From Allotamlana fucoidanivorans (GTDB taxonomy: Bacteria; Bacteroidota; Bacteroidia; Flavobacteriales; Flavobacteriaceae), in contig NZ_CP074074.1 in the NCBI RefSeq assembly GCF_045788535.1, positions 186,001 through 250,000 of the forward strand: a stretch of DNA of 64,000 nt, in the 5' to 3' direction. The notes under the pieces are model-generated. The model saw only the letters and a program-made list of their open reading frames with translations. It had not been told where the DNA came from and ran no database searches. The position numbers were made by a program, and so were the translations under genes. Each line of letters opens with the position of its first letter. Position 1 is the stretch's first letter. Of this stretch, positions 7,542-16,644 are shown piece by piece.

Positions 7542-8876
7542 TTAAAACAATTTTTCTAAATGAAAGCTATAATTCAATATTCGCCCGTCACGTTCAATTT
7601 TTAGTTTTATTTTTTTTCCGTCTTCAGCATAAAACTTTTCAATAATTTGCTGTAACGAATACTGGTATGTGCTTTTCCCGTTAATACTTAACAACAGATC
7701 ATTAATTTGTAAGCCTGCTCGTTGGGCAGGAGAATTTTCACGTAACTCTACAATAACGTAAGCTGGCTTTAAGACAATTTTATAATCTAAATTTCTGTCT
7801 AATCTAAAACTATTTTGAGAATCTTCTTGAATTAAATTCTCTTTTTTTCTAGCACTTTTATCTACTTCCTGCACCAGCCTTGAACCTTGATGAGCCAATT
7901 CTATTCCACTTCTGTTATAACTAAACTTATCTCTAAAATATTTATTCTTCCTAAGCGTTATTTTTGCATTTTGGTAGTCAAATGTTATATTAAATCGTTT
8001 TAAAATATTACCAGCCAAACTCCCGTCTCGATCCTTAATTTTCTGAGCATGAAACACAGACTCGGCATCAGGATAAGACACATTAACATCTTTTAGCTTA
8101 AACTTCTTTAAAGACAAAGCCTCTAGTTTCGCTCTTTTTCCATAAACACTCCCTGTTAAGCCATGCCCCAAAAAATCATAAAAAAAATCACTTTCCTTCT
8201 TTACCTCAATGGTATCATTTTCAAACAACCATAAGGCATCACTACTTCCCGAATCAATTAATAACTTAACAACAACATTCTGCCGATTTGTATTAACCAA
8301 AGCATTGATATAAGGTTTATTGTTATGAAATTCAAGATTTAAAGTTTCACAGTCGCGGCAAGATTTATACGTAAAAACCTCAGGATCTGTAAGCTTTATA
8401 GTTTGGGTGGAATAATTGATTTGAACAATTAAATCTTTAAGCAAATCAAAACCAATAATACCATGCACAGGAATGCCTAATCTTGGCGCTAAGTCTAAAT
8501 TTGTATTAAATATGGCATACAAATCTTGATTTAATTTTACAGCATCTCCAATTTTAAAAACATTGTTTCTGGAGCGCAATGCTTCCACTGATTGTTCACC
8601 TCCTAACCCTCTTAAATAAATAGTCTCTGTGTCTTTTATTTCTAAGGTATCAGAAATATTTAAAAAATTAAATATCATGGGTTTAGAAACACCTGTATCG
8701 AGTAAAAAAGACAATGTTACGCCATTGACTTCAACAGGAATAACCACTAAATTATTGATAAGTTTAAACTTAACTCTGTCTGAATTTCGTTTATTTTGAA
8801 TCACAAATCTATCTTGAGAAAACCCTAAATGACTCAAACAAAAAATCATTAAAAAAAAGCAGAGTTTATTTTTCAT
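7542..8876 (-). CDS. Secreted aspartyl protease family protein with PDZ domain
   Basis: About 444 residues. A signal peptide (MKNKLCFFLMIFCLSHLGFS) supports the ATG at 8876; an upstream in-frame start would place ten polar residues before it. Two retropepsin-like halves each carry a catalytic triplet: SFLLDTGVSKPM near residue 60 and LLIDSGSSDALWLF near 210. A C-terminal PDZ domain (about 355-440) contains ENSPAQRAGLQINDLLLSIN. It is predicted to be a periplasmic or surface aspartic peptidase. It has no operon partner, and the adjacent genes face the other way. Confidence 0.85.
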   Translation of the reverse strand: MKNKLCFFLMIFCLSHLGFSQDRFVIQNKRNSDRVKFKLINNLVVIPVEVNGVTLSFLLDTGVSKPMIFNFLNISDTLEIKDTETIYLRGLGGEQSVEALRSRNNVFKIGDAVKLNQDLYAIFNTNLDLAPRLGIPVHGIIGFDLLKDLIVQINYSTQTIKLTDPEVFTYKSCRDCETLNLEFHNNKPYINALVNTNRQNVVVKLLIDSGSSDALWLFENDTIEVKKESDFFYDFLGHGLTGSVYGKRAKLEALSLKKFKLKDVNVSYPDAESVFHAQKIKDRDGSLAGNILKRFNITFDYQNAKITLRKNKYFRDKFSYNRSGIELAHQGSRLVQEVDKSARKKENLIQEDSQNSFRLDRNLDYKIVLKPAYVIVELRENSPAQRAGLQINDLLLSINGKSTYQYSLQQIIEKFYAEDGKKIKLKIERDGRILNYSFHLEKLF

Positions 8877-8999
8877 GAAGTATTCAGATAGTTCGTTATG
8901 TATCAATTTACAAATCTTTATTCTTGTGTGCTGAATTAGCCCGTTTTTTTAAAAAAACTTTAAGAATATTTTCTCAACTTTGCAGCCTAAATTGAAAAA

Positions 9000-10190
9000 A
9001 TGCCAACGATATCAAAAAAAGGCAAATTAATGCCTGCCTCACCTATTAGAAAGCTTGTTCCTTTTGCGGAACAAGCAATAAAGGCTGGAAAACACATTTA
9101 TCATTTAAATATAGGCCAACCAGATATAAAAACCCCAGAGGTTGCCTTGCAAGCCGTTAAAGACAATACTATTGAAATTCTTTCTTATTCACGCTCTGAA
9201 GGCTCTGAAGCGTATAGAATAAAATTGGCAAAATATTATGCTAAACATGGTATAGATGTATCACATGAAGATATCATTGTAACTACTGGAGCCAGTGAAG
9301 CTTTATTATTTCTGTTTAGTAGTATTATGGATCCAGAAGATGAAGTTATCATCTCTGAACCTTTCTATGCCAATTATATTGCGTTTTCAACCGCTACAGG
9401 TGTTAATGTTGTTCCTGCAATTTGTAATATTGATGACAATTTTGCGCTACCTTCGGTTGAAACATTTGAAAAATTAATAAGTCCAAAAACCAAGGCTATC
9501 TTAATATGCAACCCTGGCAATCCAACTGGTGCTTTGTACAGTAAAGAAGAAATTCATCAGCTAGCTGAACTTGCCTTAAAACACGATTTATTTTTAGTTG
9601 CTGATGAAGTGTATCGTGAGTTTATTTATGATGGTGAATCACATTACTCTATCTTACAGGAAAAAGGTATTGAACAACATGCTGTAATGATAGATTCTGT
9701 TTCTAAACGTTACAGCATGTGTGGTGCTAGAGTAGGCTGTTTGGTTTCTAAGAATACAACCGTTATGCAAACGGTACTAAAATTTGCTCAAGCTAGGTTG
9801 AGTCCACCAAGTTATGCTCAAATAGCTAGCGAAGCCGCTTTAGATACGCCTCAAAGTTACTTTGATAATGTTATAAATGAATATTTAGAACGCAGAAATA
9901 CCTTAATAGAGGCCCTAAAAAAAATAGATGGTGTAAAAGTAGCTGTTCCTAAAGGAGCGTTTTATTGTATTGCAGAATTACCTATAAAAAACTCAGATGA
10001 TTTTGCCCAATGGCTACTAGAATCCTTTGACATTGACGGCGAAACTATCATGGTGGCTCCCGCTGGTGGATTTTATTCAACACCAGGCGTTGGGCTAAAC
10101 CAAATAAGAATTGCCTACGTATTAAATAAAGAAAGCCTCCTAAAAGCTGTTAACATACTGAAAGAAGCCTTAAAAGTGTATCCTAATTAG
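9000..10190 (+). CDS. Pyridoxal-phosphate aminotransferase, class I/II
   Basis: A 396-residue fold-type I aminotransferase of the aspartate/aromatic group. Signatures are NIGQPDIKTP, the cofactor-binding NPGNPTGALYS, VADEVYREFIYDG, and the Schiff-base Lys in IDSVSKRYSMCGARVGCL. The C-terminal Arg region is GLNQIRIAYV. It moves amino groups between amino and keto acids; exact substrates cannot be read from sequence. A near-consensus -7 box (CAACTTTG, 8975-8982) precedes it. The stop codon overlaps the murB GTG start by one base. Confidence 0.9.
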   Translation: MPTISKKGKLMPASPIRKLVPFAEQAIKAGKHIYHLNIGQPDIKTPEVALQAVKDNTIEILSYSRSEGSEAYRIKLAKYYAKHGIDVSHEDIIVTTGASEALLFLFSSIMDPEDEVIISEPFYANYIAFSTATGVNVVPAICNIDDNFALPSVETFEKLISPKTKAILICNPGNPTGALYSKEEIHQLAELALKHDLFLVADEVYREFIYDGESHYSILQEKGIEQHAVMIDSVSKRYSMCGARVGCLVSKNTTVMQTVLKFAQARLSPPSYAQIASEAALDTPQSYFDNVINEYLERRNTLIEALKKIDGVKVAVPKGAFYCIAELPIKNSDDFAQWLLESFDIDGETIMVAPAGGFYSTPGVGLNQIRIAYVLNKESLLKAVNILKEALKVYPN

Positions 10191-11203
10191 TGGAAATTAA
10201 AACCAACATATCTTTAAAGCCGTTTAATACCTTTGGCATTGATGCGCATGCAAAGTATTTTGCAACTGCCAATACACTTACCGAGCTAAAAACCTATGTT
10301 ACTGCCCAAGAATACCCAAATAAACTTATTTTAGGAGGAGGCAGTAATATTTTGCTTACCAAAGACTATGACGGATTGGTCATTTTGAACAGATTAAAAG
10401 GCATAGAGCTTGTAAATCAAAATGACGATTTTGTTTTTGTAAATGCACAAGCTGGAGAAAATTGGCATGAGTTTGTACTTTGGTGTATTGCAAACCATTA
10501 TGGAGGCGTTGAAAATTTATCACTAATCCCTGGAAATGTAGGTACGGCGCCTATTCAAAATATTGGCGCTTATGGTGTAGAACTAAAAGATGTTTTTCAT
10601 TCATGTGAGGCACTTGAAATTAAGACAGGAAAGTTAAACCAATTTACAAATACCCACTGTAATTTTGGCTACAGAAATTCCATTTTTAAAAATGAAGCAA
10701 AAGGTCAATTTATTATTACAAGTGTCACTTTTAAACTAACTAGGCAGCATCATAAACTAAGCATCAACTACGGAACAATTATTTCTGAATTAGAAAAACA
10801 AGGTATTCAAAACCCAAACATTAAAGATGTTTCTAACGCTGTAATAAGCATTAGAAAAAGTAAATTACCCGATCCGAAATTTATTGGAAATAGTGGAAGT
10901 TTTTTTAAAAATCCTGTTATTGAACGAACACATTTTGATAAGCTAGCCAATAATTTTTCAGATATACCGAGTTATCCTGTTTCAGATAACCTAGTAAAAG
11001 TTCCCGCTGGATGGCTTATTGAAAAAGCTGGTTTTAAAGGAAAACAATTCAATAATTATGGGGTTCACAAAAACCAAGCCCTTGTTCTTGTTAATTATGG
11101 CGGGGCGCAAGGTTCAGATATTTTAAAGCTTGCTCTGTTAATTCAAAAAACAGTAAAACGGCTTTTTAACATTATCATTGAACCTGAAGTTAATATCATA
11201 TAA
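10190..11203 (+). CDS. murB: UDP-N-acetylenolpyruvoylglucosamine reductase MurB
   Basis: A 337-residue FAD enzyme that reduces UDP-GlcNAc-enolpyruvate to UDP-MurNAc in peptidoglycan synthesis. It shows NTFGIDAHAKYFATA, the flavin-binding LILGGGSNILLTKDYDG, IPGNVGTAPIQNIGAYGVELKD and the catalytic region GNSGSFFKNPV. Its length and C-terminus (IIEPEVNII) fit the E. coli-like type I MurB. The GTG at 10190 overlaps the aminotransferase TAG. No nearby ATG fits better. Confidence 0.94.
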   Translation: MEIKTNISLKPFNTFGIDAHAKYFATANTLTELKTYVTAQEYPNKLILGGGSNILLTKDYDGLVILNRLKGIELVNQNDDFVFVNAQAGENWHEFVLWCIANHYGGVENLSLIPGNVGTAPIQNIGAYGVELKDVFHSCEALEIKTGKLNQFTNTHCNFGYRNSIFKNEAKGQFIITSVTFKLTRQHHKLSINYGTIISELEKQGIQNPNIKDVSNAVISIRKSKLPDPKFIGNSGSFFKNPVIERTHFDKLANNFSDIPSYPVSDNLVKVPAGWLIEKAGFKGKQFNNYGVHKNQALVLVNYGGAQGSDILKLALLIQKTVKRLFNIIIEPEVNII

Positions 11204-11271
11204 TCTAAAAAGAAATTTCTACCTTTAGCGTCACGGATTTTTATGACCCTGTTCAATAAATATAACTTACT

Positions 11272-11802
11272 TTGATTTCACCAATAGAAAAAGAGATTGT
11301 TAACTTGTTACAAAATGGTGACAAGAAAGCAGTTAGCTTACTTTATGAAAACTATGCAGATGCCCTATACGGTGTTATTCAAAAAATCATTGCTGATGAA
11401 GAAACCGCACAGGATGTACTTCAAGAAACATTCGTGAAAATTTGGCGATATGCCAAAAAATATGATGCAAGCAAAGCCAAACTTTTTACCTGGCTGTACA
11501 GAATTGCATACAATACAGCGATAGACAAAGTAAGATCTTTAAAAAATAAAACGGGAAATGAAGTCCAGATTGAAAATTCACCCGTATATAAAATAACATC
11601 CAATGAACTTAATCAGGATGTTTTAGATATAAAAAAGCATCTAAACACATTAGATGAAAAGTATCAAATAGTGATTAATGCCCTCTTTTTTGAAGGTATG
11701 ACGCAGCAGGAAGCTAGCGATGAATTAGATATTCCGTTAGGAACAATAAAATCTAGGTTAAAAATTGGATTGCGTGAATTAAAAAAAATTTACAATCCGT
11801 AA
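11272..11802 (+). CDS. ECF RNA polymerase sigma factor (with anti-sigma partner)
   Basis: A 176-residue sigma-70 family factor. Region 2 (about residues 20-90) contains YADALYGVIQKII, DVLQETFVKIWRYA and LFTWLYRIAYNTAIDKVRS. Region 4 (about 120-170) contains FFEGMTQQEASDELDIPLGTIKSRL. The start is TTG at 11272, with a near-consensus -7 box (TACCTTTA, 11220-11227) upstream. A membrane anti-sigma gene begins 13 nt downstream, the classic arrangement in which the membrane partner holds the sigma factor inactive. Confidence 0.9.
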   Translation: MISPIEKEIVNLLQNGDKKAVSLLYENYADALYGVIQKIIADEETAQDVLQETFVKIWRYAKKYDASKAKLFTWLYRIAYNTAIDKVRSLKNKTGNEVQIENSPVYKITSNELNQDVLDIKKHLNTLDEKYQIVINALFFEGMTQQEASDELDIPLGTIKSRLKIGLRELKKIYNP

Positions 11803-11814
11803 AAATATAACGTC

Positions 11815-12603
11815 ATGAATGAAAAAATAAATACATTTTTAAGTTCTGGCCTTTTAGAAAAATATCTATTAGGTGAAACCAATTCTGTAGAGACAGAAAT
11901 GGTAGAATCTTACATAGCTAGATATCCAGAAGTTGAAAATACATACAACACATTACAACACAACTTAGAAATTGTTGCAAAAAGTAATGCTATTGAAGCG
12001 CCCAAACATATTTTGAGTGCTGTTTTAAATGAATTAGATGACACTCCTGTTATTAGTTTAAAGCCTAAAAACAGGTATAAAAAGTGGTATAAATACAGTA
12101 TTGCCGCTAGTATTACCGCTTTATTATTTGCAGGAACATCTTATATCTTTTATAATCAAAATCAAAAATTATCAAAAGAAAACCAAGTGGTAGTTGATGA
12201 ATTGTTTGATTTACGAGGTGACATTGAGCAAAATAACAAAATGCTTGACAATGTTATGAGGCAACTTTTAAAGCTTAACAATCCTGAAACTGAAAAGTAT
12301 ATCATAAAAGGTAATGATAGAGCCAAAGATTTAAAAACGGTGGCTTACATTAATGCCAAAGAAAAAACATCTATGATAGATGTTGTATCACTTCCAGATT
12401 TACCAAATGAGCAATGTTATCAAATTTGGGCAGAGCTACAAGGTAAAATGGTCAACTTAGGTATTTTAGATAAAGCCGACAGAAAATTACGCAATATTCC
12501 TTACATGGAAGATGCCCTTGCTTTAAGTATTACTATTGAGCCAAAAGGAGGAAACACCATTGCCTCTGTTGAAAACTCAGTAGCACAAATTAGTTTACAA
12601 TAA
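11815..12603 (+). CDS. Anti-sigma factor, RskA-type C-terminal domain
   Basis: A 262-residue single-pass membrane protein. The cytoplasmic N-terminus (MNEKINTFLSSGLLEKYLLG) resembles the anti-sigma binding domain. One membrane span lies near residues 98-116 (SIAASITALLFAGTSYIFY). A coiled stretch and a periplasmic RskA-like domain follow, with DVVSLPDLPNEQCYQIWAEL and LSITIEPKGG. It is expected to sequester the sigma factor encoded just upstream. The canonical HxxxCxxC zinc motif is absent, as in the RskA group. A strong hairpin terminator follows at 12622. Confidence 0.88.
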   Translation: MNEKINTFLSSGLLEKYLLGETNSVETEMVESYIARYPEVENTYNTLQHNLEIVAKSNAIEAPKHILSAVLNELDDTPVISLKPKNRYKKWYKYSIAASITALLFAGTSYIFYNQNQKLSKENQVVVDELFDLRGDIEQNNKMLDNVMRQLLKLNNPETEKYIIKGNDRAKDLKTVAYINAKEKTSMIDVVSLPDLPNEQCYQIWAELQGKMVNLGILDKADRKLRNIPYMEDALALSITIEPKGGNTIASVENSVAQISLQ

Positions 12604-12621
12604 TCCATTGAACTAAATTGT

Positions 12622-12656
12622 AAAAAGCCTCATTCAAACAAAATGAGGCTTTTTTA
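12622..12656. terminator. Bidirectional rho-independent terminator
   Basis: AAAAAGCCTCATT and AATGAGGCTTTTT form a 13-bp stem with T-runs on both strands. It lies between the convergent anti-sigma and aquaporin genes and can serve both. Confidence 0.85.
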
Positions 12657-12678
12657 TTGCGTTTTAGTCTACTTATAT

Positions 12679-13365
12679 TTAAACGTCTTCAAACATTGCT
12701 TTATGAATCAAACCTGCTACAACTGCCCCAGCAATAGGAGCTATCCAAAACAACCATAGCTGTCCCAAATACTCTCCACCTGCAAATAACGCCTGGCTAG
12801 TTGACCTAGCTGGATTTACAGAGGTATTCGTGATAGGAATACTGATTAAATGAATAAGCGTTAATCCCAAACCTATCGCAATAGGAGCAAATCCTTTAGG
12901 GGCTTTACCATGAGTACTTCCCAAAATAATTAACAGAAAAAACATAGTTAATAAAAACTCAGCAATAAAACCAGCTGTCATAGAATAACCATCTGGCGAT
13001 AAATCGCCATAACCATTGGCAGCAAACCCCCCAATATCAACAAAATCAGATTTATTACTTAAAATTAAAAATAAAGTACCCGCAGCAATTATACCTCCAA
13101 CTAACTGCGCAACAATATAGCCCAACAAATCTTTAGTATCAAACTTTCCTCCGGCCCATAACCCAAGCGAAACCGCAGGATTAAAATGTCCACCAGAAAT
13201 ATGGCCAACAGCATAGGCCATGGTTAATACAGTTAAACCAAAGGCAAAAGCAACACCAACAAAACCTATTCCTAATTCCGGATAACCTGCCGCAAACACC
13301 GCACTACCACAACCTCCAAAAACCAGCCAAAACGTACCAAAGAACTCTGCAAATAATTTTTTCAT
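12679..13365 (-). CDS. aqpZ: Aquaporin Z family water channel
   Basis: A 228-residue inner-membrane channel with six spans and two half-helices bearing NPA boxes: GGHFNPAVSLG at about residues 59-68 and NTSVNPARSTSQAL at about 182. The Arg after the second NPA and the His/Gly-rich filter region fit the water-selective AqpZ subgroup. The family moves water under osmotic shifts. It stands alone on the minus strand, sharing a terminator with the anti-sigma gene. Confidence 0.93.
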   Translation of the reverse strand: MKKLFAEFFGTFWLVFGGCGSAVFAAGYPELGIGFVGVAFAFGLTVLTMAYAVGHISGGHFNPAVSLGLWAGGKFDTKDLLGYIVAQLVGGIIAAGTLFLILSNKSDFVDIGGFAANGYGDLSPDGYSMTAGFIAEFLLTMFFLLIILGSTHGKAPKGFAPIAIGLGLTLIHLISIPITNTSVNPARSTSQALFAGGEYLGQLWLFWIAPIAGAVVAGLIHKAMFEDV

Positions 13366-13490
13366 AATAAAACAATGTTAATAGATTAATATTCTAAATG
13401 TACAAATAATTCATTATTAAGACACTATACACATAATTAGTCACTTAAAATTTTGGTTTCAATCTTCCATTTTGTCTGTTGCAAAAACAT

Positions 13491-13498
13491 TATCTTTG
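13491..13498 (+). promoter_or_regulatory. -7 box (TATCTTTG) for the Cys-rich peptide/GT2/sigma/NRAMP-like operon
   Basis: A perfect TAnnTTTG match, with TTG at 13472-13474 (16-nt spacing). It lies 23 nt before the ATG at 13521 and within an otherwise possible upstream extension of that gene, which argues for the shorter start. Confidence 0.65.
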
Positions 13499-13520
13499 CA
13501 TAAATTTTTATAACGTTCAC

Positions 13521-13724
13521 ATGAAACTTCTTTTAATAACAATTGTTCTGTTAGGATTAGGTATAGCTGGTATAGGCATAAAATTATGGGCTAAGAAAGA
13601 CGGTAAATTTGCTGGTACTTGTGCAAGTCAAAATCCAGTACTTAACAAAGAAGGAGAAGCTTGTGGATTTTGTGGCAAAACTCCCGATCAGTTTAGTGAA
13701 TGTAACGAACCTAAACATTCATAA
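13521..13724 (+). CDS. Small membrane-anchored Cys-rich protein, unknown function
   Basis: A 67-residue protein. One N-terminal hydrophobic helix (MKLLLITIVLLGLGIAGIGI) is followed by a short soluble region with four cysteines: GTCASQNP, GEACGFCGKTPDQFSEC. The spacing (C, then CxxC, then C) suggests disulfides or a metal site, but no known family was recognised. The start at 13521 fits the -7 box at 13491. It is the first gene of an apparent operon with a glycosyltransferase 7 bp downstream. Confidence 0.75.
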   Translation: MKLLLITIVLLGLGIAGIGIKLWAKKDGKFAGTCASQNPVLNKEGEACGFCGKTPDQFSECNEPKHS

Positions 13725-13731
13725 ATAGTTA

Positions 13732-14850
13732 ATGGAAATTCTTGAAATTGTATGCTACGCATTTATAGCTGTAGTTATTATTCAAGCTCTATTTTATGTT
13801 GTTGTTTTTTCAAAACTAGCTTTTTATAAAAAGAAAAAAAAGGCTTTTCAAACTAGTAGTGCTCCCCTATCAGTCATTATTTGTGCAAAAAATGAAGCTG
13901 ATAACCTAAAAACATTTTTACCTTATATTATTAATCAAGACTATCCAGAATTTGAAATTGTTTTGATTAATGACGCTTCAAATGATGACACGTTTGAGGT
14001 CATGGAACACTTTAGCAGTTTACACGCTAATATTAAAGTGGTTAATGTAAAAAGTATTGAAGCATTTTGGGGAAACAAAAAATACGCTTTAACTCTAGGA
14101 ATTAAAGCAGCTAAATACGATCTTTTTATTTTTACCGATGCTGACTGTAAACCGCTTTCAAAATATTGGTTACAAGACATGGCTGGTCATTTCAGCTCTG
14201 AAAAAACCATTGTTTTAGGCTATAGCCCTTACGCAAAAATCAAAAATTCCTTTTTAAACAAACTTATTAGGTTTGAAACATTAATGACCGCTGTTCATTA
14301 CTTCTCTTTTGCTCTTTCTGGTTTGCCATATATGGGCGTTGGCAGAAACTTAGGCTATACTAAAGACACATTTTTTAAAGCCAACGGATTTATAAATCAT
14401 ATTCAAGTAAAATCTGGAGATGATGACCTTTTTGTAAATCAAGTGGCAAATTCTAAAAATACTGCTATTAGTCTTTCAAAAAAGAGTTTTACAGAATCGA
14501 AACCTAAAACAAGTTTTAAAAGTTGGTATAAACAGAAAAGACGTCATGTTTCAACTGCATCTTTTTACAAAACAAATCACAAACTAATTTTAGGCTTATT
14601 ATACATAACAAATCTGCTTTTTTGGGTTTTATCAATTCTGCTTTTTGCCTTTAATTTTCAATGGCAATTGGTATTGGCCTTATTTCTATTTAGAATGCTA
14701 TTACAATATATCTTTATAGGAAAATCTTCAAAAAAACTTCTTGAAAAAGATTTGATTCTGCTATTTCCCCTGTTAGAATTTTTTCTTGTTTTTATACAAT
14801 TAACTATCTTTATCAATAATCTTATTTCAAAACCTAACCATTGGAAATAG
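13732..14850 (+). CDS. Family 2 membrane glycosyltransferase
   Basis: A 372-residue enzyme. One N-terminal span (residues 5-28) is followed by a GT2 catalytic domain with SVIICAKNEADNL, FEIVLINDASNDDT and the metal-binding IFTDADCKPLSKYW. A further motif, KSGDDDLFVNQ, is followed by KQKRRHVSTASFY, the QxxRW-like region of processive and polyprenyl-linked GT2s. Three or more spans lie at the C-terminus (about 285-365). It probably builds an envelope glycan or glycolipid; the substrate is unknown. It overlaps the following sigma-factor gene by 10 bp. Confidence 0.87.
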   Translation: MEILEIVCYAFIAVVIIQALFYVVVFSKLAFYKKKKKAFQTSSAPLSVIICAKNEADNLKTFLPYIINQDYPEFEIVLINDASNDDTFEVMEHFSSLHANIKVVNVKSIEAFWGNKKYALTLGIKAAKYDLFIFTDADCKPLSKYWLQDMAGHFSSEKTIVLGYSPYAKIKNSFLNKLIRFETLMTAVHYFSFALSGLPYMGVGRNLGYTKDTFFKANGFINHIQVKSGDDDLFVNQVANSKNTAISLSKKSFTESKPKTSFKSWYKQKRRHVSTASFYKTNHKLILGLLYITNLLFWVLSILLFAFNFQWQLVLALFLFRMLLQYIFIGKSSKKLLEKDLILLFPLLEFFLVFIQLTIFINNLISKPNHWK

Positions 14851-15386
14851 ACCAAGCCATTAAATTGGCAAAGAATAACGACCAGAAAGCTTTTAATTTT
14901 TTACTTGATATGTTTTGGGATGATGTTTATGGCTTTCAGCTAAAACGTACCCAAAATGAAAATGATGCCGAAGACATTACCATTCAAACCTTCTCAAAAG
15001 CTTTTGATAAAATTGATACGTTTAATGAAATCTACACCTTTAAAACGTGGTTAATTTCTATATCTAAAAACATTCATATTGATTTATTAAGGAAAGAGAA
15101 AAACTCCATTACGCAAGTCATTTCAAATGATGACCAAGAAGTCTTTGAAGTACTAGATGGAGCGCCTTCACCAGAGGACAAGTTAATTACCGAGCAACAT
15201 CTTGCCAAGTTACTTCGTGATATAAAAAAACTTAAACCACATTATCAAGAAATTATAAACCTAAGGTATTTTCAAGAACTTAGTTACAAAGAAATCGCAC
15301 AAGAACTTGGCGAACCCATGAACAGTGTAAAGGTTAAATTGCTAAGAGCTAAAAAACTTTTGGCTGAAATCATTCGAAGAAATTAA
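14841..15386 (+). CDS. ECF-type RNA polymerase sigma factor without adjacent anti-sigma
   Basis: A 181-residue sigma-70 family protein. Region 2 (AKNNDQKAFNFLLDMFWDDV, DAEDITIQTFSKAFDKIDTF, FKTWLISISKNIHIDLLRKE) lies at residues about 8-90. Region 4 (YQEIINLRYFQELSYKEIAQ) lies at about 130-175. The start is TTG at 14841, inside the 3' end of the glycosyltransferase gene. It is followed immediately by an NRAMP-like transporter, with no anti-sigma candidate next door, so control may be through an unlinked partner or transcription alone. Confidence 0.87.
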   Translation: MEIDQAIKLAKNNDQKAFNFLLDMFWDDVYGFQLKRTQNENDAEDITIQTFSKAFDKIDTFNEIYTFKTWLISISKNIHIDLLRKEKNSITQVISNDDQEVFEVLDGAPSPEDKLITEQHLAKLLRDIKKLKPHYQEIINLRYFQELSYKEIAQELGEPMNSVKVKLLRAKKLLAEIIRRN

Positions 15387-16607
15387 ATGTTCAAACACAT
15401 AAAAAATCTAGGTCCAGGCTTGCTGTTTGCGGGTGCAGCTATAGGCGTTTCGCATTTGGTGCAATCTACTCGGGCTGGTGCAGATTTTGGTTTAGGACTT
15501 ATTTGGGCCTTGCTATTGGTTAACGTGTTTAAATATCCTTTCTTTCAGTTTGGTCCTAGATATGCCACTGCAACTGGCGAAAGTTTACTTGATGGCTACA
15601 GCAAACTTGGTAAAAGTATTTTGATTGTGTATTTTGTTTTAAATCTTGCTACCATGTTTACCATTCAAGCGGCTGTAACTATAGTCACAGCTGGCTTAGC
15701 GTCTTCGTTATTTGGTCATTTTATTAGTCTTGAACTTTGGACGATAATAATCCTTATAATCTGTTTGGTACTTCTCATTTTTGGAAAATACAAATTACTA
15801 GACAGATTGATGAAAATAATCATAGTTACCCTAACTATTTCTACCATTGTTACGGTGTCTATGGGCATATCAAATCATGAAAGCTCACTCTCCTTTCAGC
15901 AGGTTTTACCTAAAAACAGCATTGAAATTGCCTTTCTCATTGCTTTTATGGGCTGGATGCCAGCACCACTTGATATAGCCGTTTGGCAGTCCTTGTGGTC
16001 TGTTGAGAAAAACAAAGAATCTAAAACATATCACACTAAAACAGCTCTTTTTGATTTTAATATTGGCTATTTAGGCACTACACTTTTAGGTATTGGCTTT
16101 GTACTTCTTGGAGCTTTGGTTATGTTTAATAGTGGTGAAACCTTTAGTAATTCAGCAAACGTATTTTCTAGTCAGTTAATCAAAATGTACACATTAAATT
16201 TAGGAGATTGGGCCTATGTATTTATTGGCATAGCAGCATTTACTACCATGTTTAGCACTACCCTTACAACGCTTGATGCATCACCTAGAGCTATGGCAAA
16301 AAGTGCTTCACTACTTTTTAAAAATACTAAAAAACTCAACTATACGTTTTGGATTATGCTCTTAACCATAGGTACCATAGGCATCTTTATGTTTTTAGCT
16401 TCTGAAATGGGCTTGTTGATAAAAATAGCAACCATCTTATCATTTGTAACCGCACCATTTTATGCCATAATTAATTACAAACTAATATCTAGTAAGCACA
16501 CGCCTAAAAAATGGCAACCTTCAAAAATAATGCATGTGTATAGTATACTTGGTATCCTTTTTTTAATCGGATTCAGTCTTTGGTATGTTGTTTCAATAGC
16601 AATTTAA
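15387..16607 (+). CDS. NRAMP-family-like divalent metal transporter, atypical metal site
   Basis: A 406-residue polytopic inner-membrane protein with about eleven spans, recognisable as NRAMP/MntH-related from NLGPGLLFAGAAIGVSHLVQ and its overall layout. Classical NRAMPs have DPGN in TM1 and MPH in TM6. Here the matching positions read GVSH (residues 20-23) and MPAP (in AFMGWMPAPLDIAVW). The substrate is therefore probably not the usual Mn2+/Fe2+, or is bound differently. The ATG directly follows the sigma-factor stop codon, so the pair is co-translated. Confidence 0.8.
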   Translation: MFKHIKNLGPGLLFAGAAIGVSHLVQSTRAGADFGLGLIWALLLVNVFKYPFFQFGPRYATATGESLLDGYSKLGKSILIVYFVLNLATMFTIQAAVTIVTAGLASSLFGHFISLELWTIIILIICLVLLIFGKYKLLDRLMKIIIVTLTISTIVTVSMGISNHESSLSFQQVLPKNSIEIAFLIAFMGWMPAPLDIAVWQSLWSVEKNKESKTYHTKTALFDFNIGYLGTTLLGIGFVLLGALVMFNSGETFSNSANVFSSQLIKMYTLNLGDWAYVFIGIAAFTTMFSTTLTTLDASPRAMAKSASLLFKNTKKLNYTFWIMLLTIGTIGIFMFLASEMGLLIKIATILSFVTAPFYAIINYKLISSKHTPKKWQPSKIMHVYSILGILFLIGFSLWYVVSIAI

Positions 16608-16624
16608 TTTAGCAGAATACTTTG

Positions 16625-16632
16625 TATCTTTG
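16625..16632 (+). promoter_or_regulatory. -7 box (TATCTTTG) for lipA
   Basis: A perfect TAnnTTTG match, 13 nt before the ATG at 16645. A TTG inside this box would start a longer LipA but would lie upstream of the predicted transcription start, so it is rejected. Confidence 0.65.
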
Positions 16633-16644
16633 CACACTCATTTT

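Noticed and set aside
16630..16644. Longer LipA beginning at TTG 16630
   Set aside because: The TTG is part of the -7 box, upstream of the expected transcription start.
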